NCBI RefSeq assembly: GCF_003711225.1
Contig: NZ_CP031030.1
Coordinates: forward strand, 6,561,501-6,625,500
DNA: 64,000 bases
Direction of reading: 5' to 3'
Source of the DNA: Runella sp. SP2
GTDB taxonomy: Bacteria; Bacteroidota; Bacteroidia; Cytophagales; Spirosomataceae
Shown here one piece after another: positions 33,511 to 42,817 of this stretch. Under the pieces are notes generated by a model. It was not told the origin of the DNA. It searched no databases and saw only the letters and a list, made by a program, of their open reading frames with translations. The translations under genes and the position numbers were made by a program. Positions within the stretch are counted from its first letter, which is position 1, and each line of letters starts with the position of its first letter.

Positions 33511-36500
33511 TTATTTTACCCCAAACACCTGCACTTTGTCTTTGTTTTTGGCCAAAATGACGTAGTTCTTTCCTTGGGCCGTTCGGAGGGTTTTCATGCG
33601 GCGTACTTGCCCGCGTACGGCAAAACCTGACTGCGCGGGGCGAACGGGCGCAAAAGTGGGTTGTCCGCTGGCGTTTTTACCCGTATTTTGGAGCAATAAA
33701 CCATCGTTGCCGTCGTAGCGACCTATTTCGGGCAGCACGTCGAAAAAGTTACCCGTGAGCAATAAATCGGTTTTGCCATCGTGGTTGTAGTCGGTGGCTA
33801 CAATGCCAAAAATGGGGGATAATTGGGCTTCCAGCGGTAATGCTACTAAGGTAAAGTTTCCCTTGCCGTCGTTGAGCAATAAAGAAGAGGCTGCTTGCAC
33901 GGCTTTTTTGGTCTCAACGCCTTCGAGTTGGTCGCTGGTAAATAATGCGTCGATGGGTTGCCCTGCGTAATCGACGTGTTTTACGAAACGTTTATTGATA
34001 ACAGGCAACACTTTTTGCAAATCCGATTTCAAGACCATCGGGTAAGGTTTGCCGTCAGGATTGTACGAAACGATGATTTGTTCTACGGTGCCATTTCGGT
34101 CAAAGTCGTTGATATACAGTTCGGCAGGTTCTTTTTCGGAGCACTTGAGTTTGGTATTAAGCCCTAAGTTTCCAACCACAAAGTCGATGTCGCCGTCGTT
34201 ATCAATGTCCGTGTGTTCAATCACGTTCCACCAGCCTTCCGATTGTGGAACGGTTTGCGGAATGAATTTTCCTTTTTGATTTTTAAGTACCGTAATCGGC
34301 ATCCAGTCACCGACTACGACCATGTCGGGGTAGGAATCTTTGTCAACGTCGGCCCATTGGGCGTCGGTGACCATACCTAGCTGCCCGTTGGTGAGGGTTT
34401 CGGTGGTGACGTCCGTAAAAACGCCTTTACCATTGTTTTGGAGCAGGTGACTTTTGGGGCTGTAACCATACTGCGCCGACACCATCCGACTTCCCACAAA
34501 GAGGTCAAGGTCGCCGTCGCGGTCGTAGTCAGCCGCTGCTACGCACGAGCCATTGTCCAATAATTTAGGGAAGGTATTTGATGGCGTAAAATTTCCTTTG
34601 CCGTCGTTGAAATAAAGTGCGTCGGCTAAGGCAGGGTCGTTGGGTAAGAACTCATTTCCGCCCCTCACCACCAACAGATCAAGGTCTTTGTCACCATCGG
34701 CATCAAAAAACAAAGCGGCGGTTTCGTCGGCTTGACTAGGGGTATTGAACGTGGCTTGGTTAGACTTCGTAAATTTCCCCGCACTTGTTTGTAAAAACAA
34801 CGCCCGTGGTTTGCCCGCTCCTCCGCCAATATAGGCATCGTCGAGGCCATCGCCGTTGACATCGCCCACGGCCAACGCAGGCCCTTGGGTCGAGTACATC
34901 TGCTTGAGAAGGCCGTCGCGGTTGTAGTCAACAAAGGTGTTTTCTTCGTGCAAAAAGTCCAGTCCCGAGGCCGAAGTAAGGTCGTTGAAAGGTAGGTTGG
35001 TAAACTGAGGAGGGGTAAATTTCCAAAGGTCGCGGGCCTCGGCGTGGTTCAACGCCAATTCAGTATCGGTTTTGACGTTGGTGAGGGTTTGTTTGCGGTC
35101 GTCGGGCCAAATGACCACCAAGGAGTCGATTTGAGGATTTTTTCCCAAACCAAAAACCATCGTTAAATCGCTCGACGACTGAAAACCGCGCGTCGGCATT
35201 TGTTGCAAACACTGCATTTGACCTTTTTGATAAATCGACACTTTTGCCCCAATGGCGTGCGGATTGGCACTGGTACCTTTTAAATTGACCCGTAGAAAGT
35301 GCGTTTTGAGTTTTTCAACCGAGTGGTTTCGATACACGCTGAGCGGCGAATTGTTGTTGTTGACGACCAAATCTAAGTCGCCGTCATTGTCCAAATCTCC
35401 GTAGGCTGCCCCGTTTGAGAAACTAGGTTCGGCCAATCCCCAGGAGGTGGCTTTATCGTCGAAAGCGAGGTTTCCTTTGTTTTTGAACGCAAAATTTGAG
35501 ATAGGCGTGGTCGAAATCATATCGACAAACTTGCGGTAGTCAAATTTCATTCTTCCCTCCAGCATGGCTTGAATATTGTCTTTATCGGCCAAAAACGCCA
35601 CATAGTCTTGGTCGGTGAGGTTTTTGATGATACCGTTTGCTACAAACAAATCCTTGAGGCCGTCGTTGTCCATGTCAAAAATCAACGCGCCCCAGCTCCA
35701 ATCCGTTGCGTGTACACCCGCCATTTGCCCCACTTCAGTGAAAGTAGGAGGGAGGACTGTTTTCTGTTTACCATCGCCCATCGCCTGTGGACTATCGACT
35801 GTGGACCGTGGACTCATCGACTGATTCCCCTGATTCAAATGCAGCATATTGCGCATGTATTGGTGCCAATAATCTTGCTTTAGTTTAAATTCAGTGAGCT
35901 CGTATCCTTCAAATACGGTGGTGGTTTTGAGGCGTTTATCGTCGCGGGGAAGCATATCGGTCACAAAAACGTCCAAAAGTCCATCGTTGTTAATGTCGGC
36001 AATATCCGCTCCCATCGACGACATGCTGATGTGGTTCATGCTTTGTTCCAACGATTCTTTGAAGGTGCCGTTGCGTTGATTGATGTACAAATAATCGCGT
36101 TCGTAGAAGTCATTAGACACGTAAATATCGAGCCAATTGTCGCCATTAACGTCTCCCACAGTTACACCCAAGCCAAAGGCAATCAGGCTCCCGTAGATAC
36201 CTGCTTCTTCGGAGACGTCGGTAAAGCGGATTGGGTTGTTTTTAGATGCCCCTTGCCCTTTGCCTCTTGCCTCTTGCCCCTCGCTGCCTTGAATCATTTC
36301 ATTCCGAAAGAGCTTGTGGCCACCGAGAGAATCGCGAACGGTACGGATGTTTTGGTATTGCAGTTTGTTGACAGGTGTAAAGCTGTTATTGAGCAAATAC
36401 ATGTCCAAATCGCCGTCGCGGTCGTAGTCAAAAAAAGCAGCATGGGTCGAATATCCCCCATCCACCAGCCCATATTCGGGAGCTTTATCAACAAACGTGG

Positions 36501-36990
36501 GCACGCCGTCGGGGCCAATGCCTTGGTTGATAAATAACTCATTCCCGCGTTTATCCCCTTGAATGTTACCTGCGTTGCAGACATAAATATCCATGAGACC
36601 GTCACCGTTGACGTCGGCAAAAGTAGCGCCCGTGGACCACGCCTTTTTGCCGCCTACGCCCGCTTTGGCCGTAATATCCTCAAATTTCCAGCGTTCTTCG
36701 GGGTTTTTGCCTTTGTTGAGGTACAGTTTATTTTCTTCAAAATTAGAGGTTACGTAAATATCCGCCCAGCCGTCGTTGTTGACATCGGCAATGGCCACTC
36801 CGCCACCGTTGTAGAAATTGCGGTAGTTGAAGATGTTCAGTTCTTTTTTGTCAAGAATCTGATTGGTAAACTCAATGCCCGTTTCGGACGAAGAAAGTGT
36901 TTCAAATAGGTTGTCGTCAGGAGCGGATTGTTGACAACTGCTTGCTCCTAAAAATAAACTGAGAATAATAAATAATGAGGAATGCTTCAT
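33511..36990 (-). CDS. VCBS1: FG-GAP/ASPIC-UnbV surface lipoprotein with captured repeats
   Basis: A 1159-residue lipoprotein (lipobox cysteine C19, LGASSC). It consists of FG-GAP/VCBS calcium-binding propeller blades (residues 40-530, many D.N.DG.D motifs), an ASPIC/UnbV domain (about 545-625, with NPHAIGAKVSIY and GFQSSSDLTMVFGLG), and a second set of blades to the end. It is the third paralogue of the operon and the last gene, 71 nt after VCBS2. Unlike its two paralogues it carries two extra stretches, at about residues 233-248 and 388-405, which are dispersed repeats read in frame. These proteins are thought to bind glycans or other ligands at the outer-membrane surface; the ligand is unknown. 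Confidence 0.85.
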   Translation of the reverse strand: MKHSSLFIILSLFLGASSCQQSAPDDNLFETLSSSETGIEFTNQILDKKELNIFNYRNFYNGGGVAIADVNNDGWADIYVTSNFEENKLYLNKGKNPEERWKFEDITAKAGVGGKKAWSTGATFADVNGDGLMDIYVCNAGNIQGDKRGNELFINQGIGPDGVPTFVDKAPEYGLVDGGYSTHAAFFDYDRDGDLDMYLLNNSFTPVNKLQYQNIRTVRDSLGGHKLFRNEMIQGSEGQEARGKGQGASKNNPIRFTDVSEEAGIYGSLIAFGLGVTVGDVNGDNWLDIYVSNDFYERDYLYINQRNGTFKESLEQSMNHISMSSMGADIADINNDGLLDVFVTDMLPRDDKRLKTTTVFEGYELTEFKLKQDYWHQYMRNMLHLNQGNQSMSPRSTVDSPQAMGDGKQKTVLPPTFTEVGQMAGVHATDWSWGALIFDMDNDGLKDLFVANGIIKNLTDQDYVAFLADKDNIQAMLEGRMKFDYRKFVDMISTTPISNFAFKNKGNLAFDDKATSWGLAEPSFSNGAAYGDLDNDGDLDLVVNNNNSPLSVYRNHSVEKLKTHFLRVNLKGTSANPHAIGAKVSIYQKGQMQCLQQMPTRGFQSSSDLTMVFGLGKNPQIDSLVVIWPDDRKQTLTNVKTDTELALNHAEARDLWKFTPPQFTNLPFNDLTSASGLDFLHEENTFVDYNRDGLLKQMYSTQGPALAVGDVNGDGLDDAYIGGGAGKPRALFLQTSAGKFTKSNQATFNTPSQADETAALFFDADGDKDLDLLVVRGGNEFLPNDPALADALYFNDGKGNFTPSNTFPKLLDNGSCVAAADYDRDGDLDLFVGSRMVSAQYGYSPKSHLLQNNGKGVFTDVTTETLTNGQLGMVTDAQWADVDKDSYPDMVVVGDWMPITVLKNQKGKFIPQTVPQSEGWWNVIEHTDIDNDGDIDFVVGNLGLNTKLKCSEKEPAELYINDFDRNGTVEQIIVSYNPDGKPYPMVLKSDLQKVLPVINKRFVKHVDYAGQPIDALFTSDQLEGVETKKAVQAASSLLLNDGKGNFTLVALPLEAQLSPIFGIVATDYNHDGKTDLLLTGNFFDVLPEIGRYDGNDGLLLQNTGKNASGQPTFAPVRPAQSGFAVRGQVRRMKTLRTAQGKNYVILAKNKDKVQVFGVK
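35775..35825. repeat. Dispersed repeat captured in VCBS1 reading frame
   Basis: A run of short repeated units (CCATCGCC; GTGGACTATCGAC, then GTGGACCGTGGACTC) of the kind seen in intergenic Bacteroidota repeats. It encodes the segment MSPRSTVDSPQAMGDG. Both paralogues (VCBS2, VCBS3) lack it at the aligned position before the conserved DWSW motif. Confidence 0.6.
36247..36292. repeat. Second dispersed repeat captured in VCBS1 reading frame
   Basis: A C/T-rich repeat on the plus strand built from GCCTCTTGCC-type units. On the coding strand it encodes EGQEARGKGQGAS. The paralogues VCBS2 and VCBS3 run straight through this point between the conserved FRN/LRN and the F.DV segment without it. Confidence 0.6.
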
Positions 36991-37046
36991 TGGTTACTGG
37001 GCCATTCTACGGCTGCCTATTTTACAAAAATACGTAAAGCCGCAAG

Positions 37047-37080
37047 AACTTCCCGAAAGTTCTAAAACTTTCGGGAAGTT
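37047..37080. repeat. CTTCCCGAAAG palindrome overlapping the VCBS2 stop codon
   Basis: Perfect 15-bp arms AACTTCCCGAAAGTT (37047-37061) and AACTTTCGGGAAGTT (37066-37080) around CTAA. It shares the core with the ferritin-side repeat at 29808-29840. The right arm encodes the last residues of VCBS2 (TSRKF), and the loop supplies its TAG stop at 37064-37062. It may also act as a terminator or processing site between VCBS2 and VCBS1. Confidence 0.75.
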
Positions 37081-40000
37081 GGAGTTGTGAGGGATAAAAT
37101 TTGGGCTTTATCGTTGTTTTTTGCCAACAGCCAGTACAATTTTCCTGCCGAATTTTTAAACGGTTTGATGTGTCGAACTTGCCCGTAAATCGGCACTTTG
37201 GAAAGCTGAATTTCAAACTGATTTTTGCCTTTGTTGAGCAAAACTGTGCCAAAATCGGCGTCGTACCGCCCCATTTGGATGTTGTTGTCGTAAAAATTTC
37301 CTCCTAAAAACACATCAGGCAGGTTATCGCCGTTGGCGTCGATAATGGTGGCTGTTTTGTACGGACTCAACTGCGCCAAATACGGCAAAGGTTGAAACTG
37401 GAAATTCCCTTTGCCGTCGTTGACAAACACGCCGTTGGCAAATTCATTGGCTTCTAGCACGGCCATTTTTTTGAGCTTATCTTTGCCAAACAGGTTTTCT
37501 ACCGACGTTTTGGCAAAATCGCGGGCGTGGATGTATTCCTTTTTGATGTAGGGGAATTGTTTATCAGTTTCCATTTTATTGGCAAACAAGGTTTCTTCGC
37601 CGTTGAGGTAGTAGGTTAAAATTTGGTCAACGCGGTCGTTTTTATCAATGTCACCTACGTACAAGCGAACAGGCTCTTTTTCAGAGGTTTTGATGCGGCT
37701 ATTTAATCCCAAATTTCCCGCCAAAATATCCAAATCACCGTCTTGGTCAAAATCGTGCGTCAACGTAAAATTCCACCAGCCTTTTTGGTTGCTTCCAAGG
37801 GTTGCTGCTTTTTCAAACCGCCCGTTGTTTTGGTGAAAAACCGTTAGGAATTTCCACTCAATGGACAATAGCAAATCAAGGCGTTGGTCTTTGTTTAAAT
37901 CCACCAGTTCGGCATTCGTCACCATGCCGATGGTTCGCAGTTCGGGGGCGAGCTGCGTTGTTTTATCCGTAAAGTTCCCTTTGCCATCATTCACGAGCAA
38001 ATACGAAGTCGGATTGTCGCCGTAGGCTTTGGGAATGGAGCGCCCACCGATGAACAAATCTACCGCTCCGTCGCCCGTAAAATCGAACGCCCGCACGCAC
38101 GAAGCCGTTACGTAGAGGTCTTTGAAGGCATCTTCTTTGCGCGTCAGTTGGCCTCGTCCATTGTTCAAATACACCCGTGGTTGAAGCTGGTAAGTTTTGC
38201 CAAAAAACTCGTTTCCGCCGCTTGCCACCACCAAATCAAGGTGTTTGTCGCCGTTGACGTCGGCCCATTGGGCGTCCACATCTTCGTAAATTAAGTCTTT
38301 TTCAAGGGCAGGTTGAGGCAAATTTTGAAACTTACCATTGGCGTTTTGGAGATACACTTTGCTGAGGGCATCGCGGGCATTGCCCATGAAAATATCCTCA
38401 AGACCGTCGTGGTTAATATCGGCTACTGCCACCGCAGGCCCTGCCGACGAGGCCAAATGCGGAATGAGTGCTTCGCGGTCAAGTTCGTTAAAGTTGTTTT
38501 CTTGGTGGACAAAGTCAAGAGCCAGGGTCGCTGTTTTGTCTTCAAAAGGAACCTTGGGCGACAGTAGTTTTTGCAAACGTTGATAATCAAAACGGGGCAG
38601 ATTTTCGCTTTGAATGAGTTTAAGCTGTTTTTTCAACTCGCTTTTACGTAACACTTGGTAGGTTTGGTTAGGCCAAATAAAAAGCAGTGAATCCACTTCA
38701 GCTATTTTTCCCACGCCCACCACCAAAGGAATCTCAGCACTCGACTGAAAACCACGCACGGGAAACTTTTCGTAGCTAATCACTTCCCCTTTTCGGAATA
38801 CTAAACACTTAGCCCCAATCGCGTTGCGGTTGCCCGTTTTTCCTTCGGCTTGAAGGGTAATCGACTCGTTGGTCGTCGAAAGGTTTTCGTAGATAAATGC
38901 CTTGTCGTTGATGTTGTTGGCAATCACGTCGAGGTCGCCGTCGTTGTCCAAATCGGCATAAATAGCACCGTTGGAAAACGAAGGTTTGTCGTTTTCAATG
39001 GCGTTTTGCCAATCAGTAAATTGAAGATTTTGGGTATTGTGGTAAAACTTATTGGGAAGTTTGATTTCGGGCAAAATGTCCACCACGTCGGGGTCATCTT
39101 CGTTAAATTCACCCTTGTTCATTTTTTGCTGAATGGCCTCATCCGACACAAACTGAATGTAGTCGATGTCGTTCATTCGTTTAGGAATACCATTTGAAAT
39201 GAAAATGTCTTTCTTCCCGTCGTTGTCAAAATCCATCATCAGCGGCGACCACGACCAGTCGGTAGCGTGTACGCCCGCGTACATTCCCATTTCTGAAAAA
39301 ACACCGTTTCGGTTGAGTTGAAGGTTATTTCGGGCAAACTGATAGCTGTAGCCTTGGCGAATTTTGTACTTAAAAATGTTGTAGGAATCTTCCCCTTCCG
39401 AACGCTTCAAAATTTCTTTGTCGTTGGGAAGCATGTCGAGCGAGATAATCTCAGGAAGGAGGTCGTTGTTTAAGTCGCCAATGTCAATTCCCATTGAAAA
39501 CTGACTCGTGTGCATGAGTTGGCGCTCAGAATCTTCGGCAAACGAGCCATTGCGCTGATTGAGGTAGAGGTAGTCGTTTTCGTGAAAATCGTTCCCGATG
39601 TACATATCTGGGTAGCCGTCGAGGTTGACGTCGCCTATGCCTACGCCCAAGCCGTAGCCCAGCACGTCGTCGATGATGTGTGCTTGCTGCGTAACGTCCA
39701 CAAATTTCCCGTTGTCGTTGCGGAAAAATTTATCGCCTGCCGTGGGGTGAGGAGTGCCTTGAAAAGCCGAACGAAAGCCAAATGTACCGTTTTGGTGGAC
39801 GGAATGATTAAGCTGAAAAAAGTCCAAATCACCGTCTAAATCGTAGTCAAAAAAGGCCGCTTGTGTGCCCAATCCTTTCAAGTCGAGGCCGTATTCTTTG
39901 GCTTTTTCTTCGTAAACAGGGATTCCTTTTGCCGTAATTTCTTTGCAAACAAACAACAAATTGCGCCCGTCCAAACTCGGGATGCCGCCTACTTGGCTGA

Positions 40001-40427
40001 TGTAAATGTCCAGTTTCCCGTCTTGGTTGATGTCCACTACCGACACACCGTTGGCCCATGCCTTGTTTTGGTTGATGTTGGTTTGAGCGGTGACGTCTTC
40101 AAACTTCATCTTGCCTCGGTTGAGGTATAATTTGTTGTCCGACAGATTTCCCGTGAAGCACAAATCAACGAGCCCGTCGTTGTTGAAATCGCCCGCCCCT
40201 ACGCCGCTGCCGTTGTAGAAGTACATGTAGTTGAAAATATTGAGCTTGCTATCGGCTTTGAGGGTATTGGCAAACTCGATGCCTGTTTCAGAAGCTTCTA
40301 GTAATCGGAATTGGGCAGGCAGTTTGGGCTCATTCGATGATTGGCAGCCCATAAAAATGTAGGCCGCGTAGGTAACGAAACAAAGGGTACAAAAACGATA
40401 TAAAGGAGTGCGTATTGACATCATCAA
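37062..40427 (-). CDS. VCBS2: FG-GAP/ASPIC-UnbV surface lipoprotein
   Basis: A 1121-residue paralogue of the VCBS1 and VCBS3 lipoproteins, with lipobox cysteine C28 (FMGCQSS), FG-GAP/VCBS blades (GDFNNDGLVDLCF, GDVNLDGYPDMYIGND), the ASPIC/UnbV domain at about residues 530-620 (NAIGAKCLVFRKG; GFQSSAEIPLVVGVG) and a second block of blades. The start overlaps the TonB-receptor stop by 4 nt, so it is translationally coupled to that receptor. It probably sits on the outer membrane as a large ligand-binding lipoprotein for it. The C-terminal residues and the stop codon are supplied by a palindromic repeat. Confidence 0.85.
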   Translation of the reverse strand: MMMSIRTPLYRFCTLCFVTYAAYIFMGCQSSNEPKLPAQFRLLEASETGIEFANTLKADSKLNIFNYMYFYNGSGVGAGDFNNDGLVDLCFTGNLSDNKLYLNRGKMKFEDVTAQTNINQNKAWANGVSVVDINQDGKLDIYISQVGGIPSLDGRNLLFVCKEITAKGIPVYEEKAKEYGLDLKGLGTQAAFFDYDLDGDLDFFQLNHSVHQNGTFGFRSAFQGTPHPTAGDKFFRNDNGKFVDVTQQAHIIDDVLGYGLGVGIGDVNLDGYPDMYIGNDFHENDYLYLNQRNGSFAEDSERQLMHTSQFSMGIDIGDLNNDLLPEIISLDMLPNDKEILKRSEGEDSYNIFKYKIRQGYSYQFARNNLQLNRNGVFSEMGMYAGVHATDWSWSPLMMDFDNDGKKDIFISNGIPKRMNDIDYIQFVSDEAIQQKMNKGEFNEDDPDVVDILPEIKLPNKFYHNTQNLQFTDWQNAIENDKPSFSNGAIYADLDNDGDLDVIANNINDKAFIYENLSTTNESITLQAEGKTGNRNAIGAKCLVFRKGEVISYEKFPVRGFQSSAEIPLVVGVGKIAEVDSLLFIWPNQTYQVLRKSELKKQLKLIQSENLPRFDYQRLQKLLSPKVPFEDKTATLALDFVHQENNFNELDREALIPHLASSAGPAVAVADINHDGLEDIFMGNARDALSKVYLQNANGKFQNLPQPALEKDLIYEDVDAQWADVNGDKHLDLVVASGGNEFFGKTYQLQPRVYLNNGRGQLTRKEDAFKDLYVTASCVRAFDFTGDGAVDLFIGGRSIPKAYGDNPTSYLLVNDGKGNFTDKTTQLAPELRTIGMVTNAELVDLNKDQRLDLLLSIEWKFLTVFHQNNGRFEKAATLGSNQKGWWNFTLTHDFDQDGDLDILAGNLGLNSRIKTSEKEPVRLYVGDIDKNDRVDQILTYYLNGEETLFANKMETDKQFPYIKKEYIHARDFAKTSVENLFGKDKLKKMAVLEANEFANGVFVNDGKGNFQFQPLPYLAQLSPYKTATIIDANGDNLPDVFLGGNFYDNNIQMGRYDADFGTVLLNKGKNQFEIQLSKVPIYGQVRHIKPFKNSAGKLYWLLAKNNDKAQILSLTTPTSRKF

Positions 40428-42817
40428 AATTCAAAATTATAGGCTAAACTAACAATAGGCGCGCCAAAAATCTGCAAACGTTTGGCTTGGCTAATGTTCT
40501 TTTCGGTTTTGAAAAAGACCGAATATACATTCCGACGAGCGTACAAATTATAGACCGTAAAGGCCCATTTTCCTCGGAAGCGACGGTCTTTCATGCTGGG
40601 ATTGTAAATGTTCCAAGCAAAGTCTAAGCGGTGATAATCGGGTACGCGTTTGTTGTTACGTTCTTCGTAAAACGGAAAGAAATTGTTAAGGTAATTGACA
40701 AAACCCACGGGCTGTGTGTAAGGCCGTCCTGTGCTATAAATAAACGTAAAACTAAACGAATTGTGTTTGTCAATGCTGATGTCGAACGAGGTATTGACGC
40801 TGTGCGGGCGGTCATAATTGGCACGGTACCAATGCCCGTTGTTGACTTGTTCAATCGAAGGTAAGTCGGTGTAGGTACGGTTAAAGGTACGCGAATAGGT
40901 ATAGTTGACCCAGCCGTTGAGCCGTCCTTTTTTCTTGGTGAGCATCACTTCGAGGCCGTACGCTTTGCTCAAACCTTGCACAATTTGCGTTTCGGGGTAG
41001 GGTTGGAGCAAAAAATCGGCGCCAGGTTTGTAGTCCACCATGTTTCGGGTGAATCGATAGTAACCTTCCACCGAAATCTCATAAATGTCGTTGTAGAACG
41101 AATGGTAGTAGCCTGCCGAAAGTAAATTGCTGATTTGGGGTTTGATGTGTAAGTCGCTCGTTTTCCAACGCGACGTAGGAATCGGCGTGGTGGTATTGGA
41201 AACAATCTGCAAATATTGACGCATGAGGTTGTACCCAAACTTAAACGATGTCCGTTCGTTTAGGGCATACCGAATCCCGACCCTAGGCTCAAAACCGCCG
41301 TAGTTACTGAATACTTCACTGTTTCCCGCTTGTACGGAGTCTATCACGGAGAAGTCGTCGCGTGGTTGTCCCGCTTCGTAATGTCGGTAAAGGGCAGGCC
41401 CCAACGTTTGAAAATACGAATACCGAATCCCTACCGAAAGCGCCAGTTGTTTGTTGAAACTGTATTCGTTGTCGGCGTGCCACGCCCATTCGTTAGCGCG
41501 TTCGGAAGGCGTGACGATGTTACTTACACTGGCGCTGTTATTAGGAACTAGCTCGCCAGGTTGAATATCGTAACGCGTAAAACTAAGCCCTGTTTCCAGC
41601 TTGTAGTTGGTCAATACATAGTTTAGGTTGGACTTGAGTTGCTTCTGCGTCAGGGCCGAATTCAAATCGACGAAATTATCGGTGTCTTTTTCTTGGGTGG
41701 AAATTTGTGGGGTATAATGGGCGTAAATGGCCGTAGTTTGAATGTCCATTTTGGGGGAAATTACTGTCAACCAGCGTGCCATAGCGTTGGTAGAAGTATG
41801 CTGATAACGGGTAAATTCACCGATGACGTTGGGAAGCCCTGGGAGGAGATTGGTGCTAAAAAGGTCGTAGCTTTTGTAAAACGTACCCGTCAGGGTGTTT
41901 TTAGGGTTAATTTTCCAAAATCCTTTCCAAACGCCCTCGCCAAATTTTGCTTTGATGTCTTTGAGTTTATCGGAAGCAATCGGCAACAAAAAATCATTGA
42001 ACGCCCCGCGTGCCGCCACATAAAACCCAAGCTTGTCTTTGACAACGGGGACGTTGACCATGAGTCGATTTGACACAATGCTAACGCCACCCTTGATTTT
42101 GAGACTGTCCAAGGTAGGATTTCGGAGTTTGATGTCGAGTACCGACGCCGCGCGCCCGCCGTACCGACCTGGTACGTTGCCTTTGTACAAATCCAAGGTA
42201 GCAACGGCGTCGGGAGGAAACACCGAAAACAACCCAAACATGTGCGTAGGGTTAAAAATGGGCGTATCGTCCAAGAGAATCAAATTTTGGTCGGTGGTTC
42301 CGCCCCGAATATTGACTCCGTTGGAGGCTTCTCCCACGCTCGTGACGCCTGGAAGCATTTGAATTCCTCGTAGTAAGTCAACTTCTCCAAAAGCCGATGG
42401 AAGTTTTTGGAAGGTCTTGATGTTGATTTGATTCACGCCCAAAATTGGCTGTCGAATGGTTTGATCAAAACCTTTGGTCGTAATGATAACCTCTTCCAGT
42501 TGATTTTCGGTTTTATCCAACAGCACGGTTACTTTCAGGCTGCGGGTCATTGGCGGAAAATACTTGGAATAAGGCACGTATCCCACATAACGTATCGCTA
42601 CGACGTGACTTTGGCGGTCAACGGTCAGGATAAATTCGCCTTTTTCGTCGGTTTTGGTCGCTCCTTTGCTGCGGTTGTGGTCGAGAATAACGGTGGCACC
42701 CGCGAGCGGCTGCTTACTAATGGAATCCAACACCGTTCCGCTGATGGTATATATCTGACCCAAAGCGGCAGAGGTGCTCAAAAGCCATCCCAATACTAAG
42801 TAAAGTGTGTTTTTCAT
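40424..42817 (-). CDS. TonB-dependent outer-membrane receptor (DUF4249-linked type)
   Basis: A 797-residue receptor. After the signal peptide (YLVLGWLLSTSAALG) comes a CarboxypepD_reg-like domain (residues 22-110, TISGTVLDSISKQPLAGAT), then the plug (about 130-235, with GVNIRGGTTDQNLILLDD) and a beta-barrel ending in the terminal aromatic strand IVSLAYNFEF. It is shorter than SusC-type receptors and belongs to the group paired with DUF4249 lipoproteins. The frame extends upstream to 42865, but the ATG at 42817 starts the signal peptide and overlaps the DUF4249 stop by 4 nt (ATGA). It likely imports a glycan fragment or siderophore-like molecule; nothing in the sequence identifies the substrate. 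Confidence 0.85.
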   Translation of the reverse strand: MKNTLYLVLGWLLSTSAALGQIYTISGTVLDSISKQPLAGATVILDHNRSKGATKTDEKGEFILTVDRQSHVVAIRYVGYVPYSKYFPPMTRSLKVTVLLDKTENQLEEVIITTKGFDQTIRQPILGVNQINIKTFQKLPSAFGEVDLLRGIQMLPGVTSVGEASNGVNIRGGTTDQNLILLDDTPIFNPTHMFGLFSVFPPDAVATLDLYKGNVPGRYGGRAASVLDIKLRNPTLDSLKIKGGVSIVSNRLMVNVPVVKDKLGFYVAARGAFNDFLLPIASDKLKDIKAKFGEGVWKGFWKINPKNTLTGTFYKSYDLFSTNLLPGLPNVIGEFTRYQHTSTNAMARWLTVISPKMDIQTTAIYAHYTPQISTQEKDTDNFVDLNSALTQKQLKSNLNYVLTNYKLETGLSFTRYDIQPGELVPNNSASVSNIVTPSERANEWAWHADNEYSFNKQLALSVGIRYSYFQTLGPALYRHYEAGQPRDDFSVIDSVQAGNSEVFSNYGGFEPRVGIRYALNERTSFKFGYNLMRQYLQIVSNTTTPIPTSRWKTSDLHIKPQISNLLSAGYYHSFYNDIYEISVEGYYRFTRNMVDYKPGADFLLQPYPETQIVQGLSKAYGLEVMLTKKKGRLNGWVNYTYSRTFNRTYTDLPSIEQVNNGHWYRANYDRPHSVNTSFDISIDKHNSFSFTFIYSTGRPYTQPVGFVNYLNNFFPFYEERNNKRVPDYHRLDFAWNIYNPSMKDRRFRGKWAFTVYNLYARRNVYSVFFKTEKNISQAKRLQIFGAPIVSLAYNFEF

